Shown here piece after piece: positions 61,507-64,000 of a DNA stretch of 64,000 nt. The stretch is from Vulcanisaeta distributa JCM 11217 (GTDB lineage Archaea > Thermoproteota > Thermoprotei > Thermoproteales > Thermocladiaceae): contig NZ_BBBJ01000001.1 in NCBI RefSeq assembly GCF_001316005.1, positions 1 to 64,000 on the forward strand, given 5' to 3'. Position 1 is the stretch's first letter; every line of letters starts with the position of its first letter. Position numbers and translations under genes: made by a program. The notes under the pieces are model-generated. The model saw nothing but the letters and a program-made list of their open reading frames with translations. It was not told the DNA's origin and made no database searches.

Positions 61507-61821
61507 ATGAACAATACCATGAGTAGGCAGTATCTGCATTATAACTATGTATTCGTGATTTATGTCAACGGCACGGCTATTTTAATGAGCTATTTAATCA
61601 GTGGTACATTCATTGTGGCTCATCATGTCAATGGCGTCTTCGGTTTTATAGACAATATTTACTATGATAATTGCCTAGGCATTACGCCACTTGGTTTTAA
61701 TAACGATAGTGTCGTCCTAACGAGCCCATTAATTGGTTCATTGCTTAGAGTGAGTAAGTATGTTGGTTTGAATAATTCAATTGTTCAATTAATGAATGAG
61801 GTTGTTTCTGAGTATCGTTAA
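61507..61821 (+). CDS. hypothetical protein
   Basis: 104 residues, no recognised family: MNNTMSRQYLHYNYVFVIYVNG, then FIVAHHVNGVFGFIDNIYYDN. Beta-rich, Asn/Val-rich, no signal peptide or membrane helix. It precedes the MFS gene on the same strand by about 50 bases. Confidence 0.45.
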   Translation: MNNTMSRQYLHYNYVFVIYVNGTAILMSYLISGTFIVAHHVNGVFGFIDNIYYDNCLGITPLGFNNDSVVLTSPLIGSLLRVSKYVGLNNSIVQLMNEVVSEYR

Positions 61822-61872
61822 GTATATGGGGGGGAATTTGGTTTTTATAGGGATTTGTTTTTGATATCGATT

Positions 61873-63102
61873 GTGCCTAATTGGGATAGGGATGTTTGGT
61901 TGCTTCTTGTCTCTAGGGGGGGATTGAGGAGTGTGGCTGGTGGTGCGCTTGGTGTGGTGACGGGCTTTACCTGTATTATTACCTGCACCTAACATTAACT
62001 GATGTTGGCGTTTTCTTCGGTGTTGGTGCATTCACGGCACCCCCCCTTCTTTCGCTATTGTTTGGTAGGTTGGGTGATAAGTATAGTAGGAAGGCGGTTC
62101 TATTACTGACGCTTGCCTTTCTGCCGATAGCCACGGCAATACTCCTAATCACTAAGTATTACCCATTGCTCCTACTTGCAGCCGCATTAGGCGGTTTCGG
62201 TACCGCTGGGACGTTAGCCAGTGGTAGTGTTGGTGCTGTGGCTGCACCAGTCCAAACGGCGATATTGGCTGATAAGACGGAGGACATGGATAGTCCATAG
62301 TATACGCAATATTCAACTTGGTATCTGGAACGGCATCGGCAATCGGGGCATTACTGGCTAACCTCAGCTATCGAGACGCATTCTACGCGGCCCTTGCATT
62401 ATCAGCGGTTAGCCTATTCGTGGTATTACCAATTAGGGAGGAGCATAGACCCAAACAACGCGTTAATGATGATCCAAACACTAATTCTAAGGCCATAGCC
62501 CAAAAGGTAAGGAGGGATTTAACGTACATAAAGAGGTTCGCGATTGTTGGTGCATTAAATGGCACAGCCCAGGGATTAATAACGCCATTTCTACCTATAA
62601 TATTTAAGATGGTCCTCCACGTGAGTAATGGCGTTGTTGGCGACATATTCTTCATCGGCGGTCTTGCAGCAGCCTTCGCATCGCTCACGGCGCCAGTCCT
62701 CTCGAGGATTTTCGGGCTTAGGGATGCCATAATTATTCCAAGGGTAATATCGACGATCGCCTTAATCCTCATACCATTCTCAACAACCCTTTACCTAGCC
62801 GCAATAACGTATGTTGTTTACGTGATGTTTAGGGTATCATCACTGGCTCCACAGCAAGCCTTAATGATGGAGCTCGTGGGCAGGGGGCAGTAGGTCAACG
62901 GTCTCTGGGGGTTAACCAAGCGGCGCGATTGTTGCCATCGGCAACGGCGACGATGGCGGCAGGCCCAATGCTCGACTACCTACCAATCCCCCCCGTACCG
63001 TTTACCATAGCCTTCATCGTGAATGTTATAAACATAGCCCTTTACAGGAGGTTCTTCCCTAACCCAAAGCCAACGCGTGGAGGAGTAACGGTAATTGAGT
63101 AA
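61873..63102 (+). CDS. MFS transporter, about three frameshifts
   Basis: Twelve-helix major facilitator. The loop 2-3 signature is LFGRLGDKYSRKAVLLL. Parts in order: VPNWDRDVWLLLVSRGG, LTDVGVFFGVGAF, VYAIFNLVSGTASAIGALLANL, FIGGLAAAFASLTAPVLSRIFG, VNQAARLLPSATATMAAG. Breaks: GGG near 61972 (four gives VVTGLYLYYYLHL), a missing G near 62295, and G5 at 62883-62887 (four gives VGRGSRSTVSG). About 410 residues from GTG 61873. Drug or metabolite exporter. Confidence 0.8.
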
Positions 63103-63105
63103 TGA

Positions 63106-63798
63106 CTAAACAACTTCAGAAGCCCTAACCTCAACACCCAACTCCCTAGCCAACTCAAGAGCCCTCCTCCTAATTACCGGACCAACAATGAGCAACCTCG
63201 GCTTCACCTTATTAACCCTCTCGTAGAGGACTCCCTCCCTATATAGTTCAGCCACGTCACCACGGTCAATACTCGCCTTATACTCAACGAGTACGTGCTC
63301 ATTATCCCTAACGAGAACATCTACATCAATAACCGAGGGGTGACCGAGTACTACGCCGTCATTGTCGTAGTACGTCCAACGCCTAACCTCATAAACCTTA
63401 AGCAGGTCACTGACGAGGTACTTAATGGACTCCCTGAAGGCTTTTTCCGCGAAAAGCCCATACCTATAGCCCAACGCCGTTACTGAGGATGTTAACTTCT
63501 CAATGCTGGTCTGCATAACGATTATGACCTCACCATGCCTCCTAACGTCTTCACTCAACGTCTCTACAATCTTCTTAAGCTCATCATGAGATTTAACAAG
63601 TGCCTCCACGGCTTTCCTTAATTCGCCTATCTCCTCGCCCTGCCTGGCAACGATATTCTTCAAATCAGATATGGCCTTAACTAGGTTGTCCACTGAGGAC
63701 TTAAGGTCGCTAATGCCCAATAGTCCCATTACCGCATACCTGAATTCCTCATCCTCCTTAAGTAACCTCAAGAGTTCCTTCCTTAGATCAAGGCCCAT
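63106..63798 (-). CDS. DUF3782-like coiled-coil protein with nuclease-fold C-terminus
   Basis: 230 residues. Helical head (LRKELLRLLKEDEEFRYAVMGLLG), coiled coil (DNLVKAISDLKNIVARQGEEI), then a PD-(D/E)XK-like domain with SVIDVDVLVRDNEHVLVEYKASI, where Asp, Glu and Lys could form the active site. Such proteins are common and multi-copy in Thermoproteales. Intact, no long G/C run. Possible DNase of unknown role. Confidence 0.65.
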   Translation of the reverse strand: MGLDLRKELLRLLKEDEEFRYAVMGLLGISDLKSSVDNLVKAISDLKNIVARQGEEIGELRKAVEALVKSHDELKKIVETLSEDVRRHGEVIIVMQTSIEKLTSSVTALGYRYGLFAEKAFRESIKYLVSDLLKVYEVRRWTYYDNDGVVLGHPSVIDVDVLVRDNEHVLVEYKASIDRGDVAELYREGVLYERVNKVKPRLLIVGPVIRRRALELARELGVEVRASEVV

Positions 63799-63879
63799 AA
63801 CCTATTTGAAGTTCGCACCTAATTATTTAAATCCACCCATGGCAATGCTTTATTAGGGGGTTTGAAGCTTATCCTTAGG

Positions 63880-64000
63880 ATGGTTTCGTGGGAACTCGTG
63901 TTTAGAGCCTCGGTGTTTATTGCTGAGGAGATGGGCGTTGCTCTGCGTAGGTCGGCCTTCTCACCAAACATACGTGAGAGGATGGATCACAGCTGTGCGA
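63880..64000 (+). CDS. hydantoinase B/oxoprolinase family protein, start only
   Basis: Cut by the window end. [40 protein letters not shown] matches the conserved N-terminus of the HyuB/oxoprolinase B subunit (EEMGxxLRRxAxSxNIxERxDxSCA). ATP-dependent hydrolysis of oxoproline or hydantoins; a HyuA partner would be expected nearby outside the window. Confidence 0.85.
   Translation, partial: MVSWELVFRASVFIAEEMGVALRRSAFSPNIRERMDHSCA

Overview
The window is chromosomal DNA from a hyperthermophilic crenarchaeon of the Thermoproteales (Caldivirga/Vulcanisaeta/Thermocladium-like). The evidence is three PaREP1-family genes, VapBC and HepT/MntA modules, leaderless genes behind archaeal TATA boxes, GTG/TTG starts, an aspartate carbamoyltransferase with regulatory subunit (pyrB-pyrI-pyrE-pyrD), a crenarchaeal sucC-sucD pair and an archaeal S14 gene.

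The dominant feature is not a gene. G and C homopolymers of exactly seven bases (a few of eight) occur throughout, in genes and between them. In conserved proteins almost every such run adds one Gly or Pro to a family motif: adenosylhomocysteinase AEGHP reads AEGGHP, SucD KRMGHAG reads [17 protein letters not shown] reads PGGDIAE, and MntA and Thg1 motifs change the same way. A four-base run therefore appears as seven, in frame. Several dozen further indels, mostly of one base in G/C runs, split about thirty otherwise ordinary genes. I annotate these as single interrupted genes and state where the frame breaks. Whether this is real biology or a consensus artefact cannot be decided from the sequence alone.

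Layout. 1-6.4 kb: DUF996-like protein, PaREP1, aldo/keto reductase, VapBC, secreted protein, 2-oxoacid:ferredoxin oxidoreductase beta. 6.4-11.4 kb: ThpR ligase-like phosphodiesterase, then an accessory block with two unknown proteins, a P-loop ATPase, a miniature TnpB-like RuvC protein flanked by structured repeats, and a hidden cbiZ gene. 11.4-16.6 kb: ornithine cyclodeaminase family, retropepsin-like protease, MocA-like transferase, DedA, PDCD5-like protein, TIM-barrel protein. 16.6-21.5 kb: two paralogous archaeal AAA ATPases, a second retropepsin-like protease, AbrB-PIN, PaREP1 and HepT-MntA, which together look like a defence/toxin island. 21.8-25.4 kb: a secreted/membrane operon, possibly a cell-surface filament. 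25.6-33.1 kb: NuoI-type ferredoxin, a winged-helix regulator, sucCD, a membrane-bound regulator, S-adenosylhomocysteine hydrolase, and a sugar ABC ATPase. 33.2-45 kb: a badly interrupted (alpha/alpha)6 glycoside hydrolase, the pyr operon, an M50 protease, a thymidylate-synthase-like protein, a D-2-hydroxyacid dehydrogenase, S14, an Fe-S DNA-glycosylase-like protein, a DUF711 protein and a purine nucleoside phosphorylase. 45-56 kb: fused HepT-MntA, Thg1, TenA, VapBC, pilin-like proteins, EamA transporter, metallo-beta-lactamase-fold hydrolase, a large secreted protein, MntA-HepT and a creatininase. 57-64 kb: tRNA-Phe beside an AT-rich block, PaREP1, VUT-family transporter, coiled-coil proteins, MTHFS-like protein, MFS transporter, DUF3782-like protein and the start of a hydantoinase B gene.
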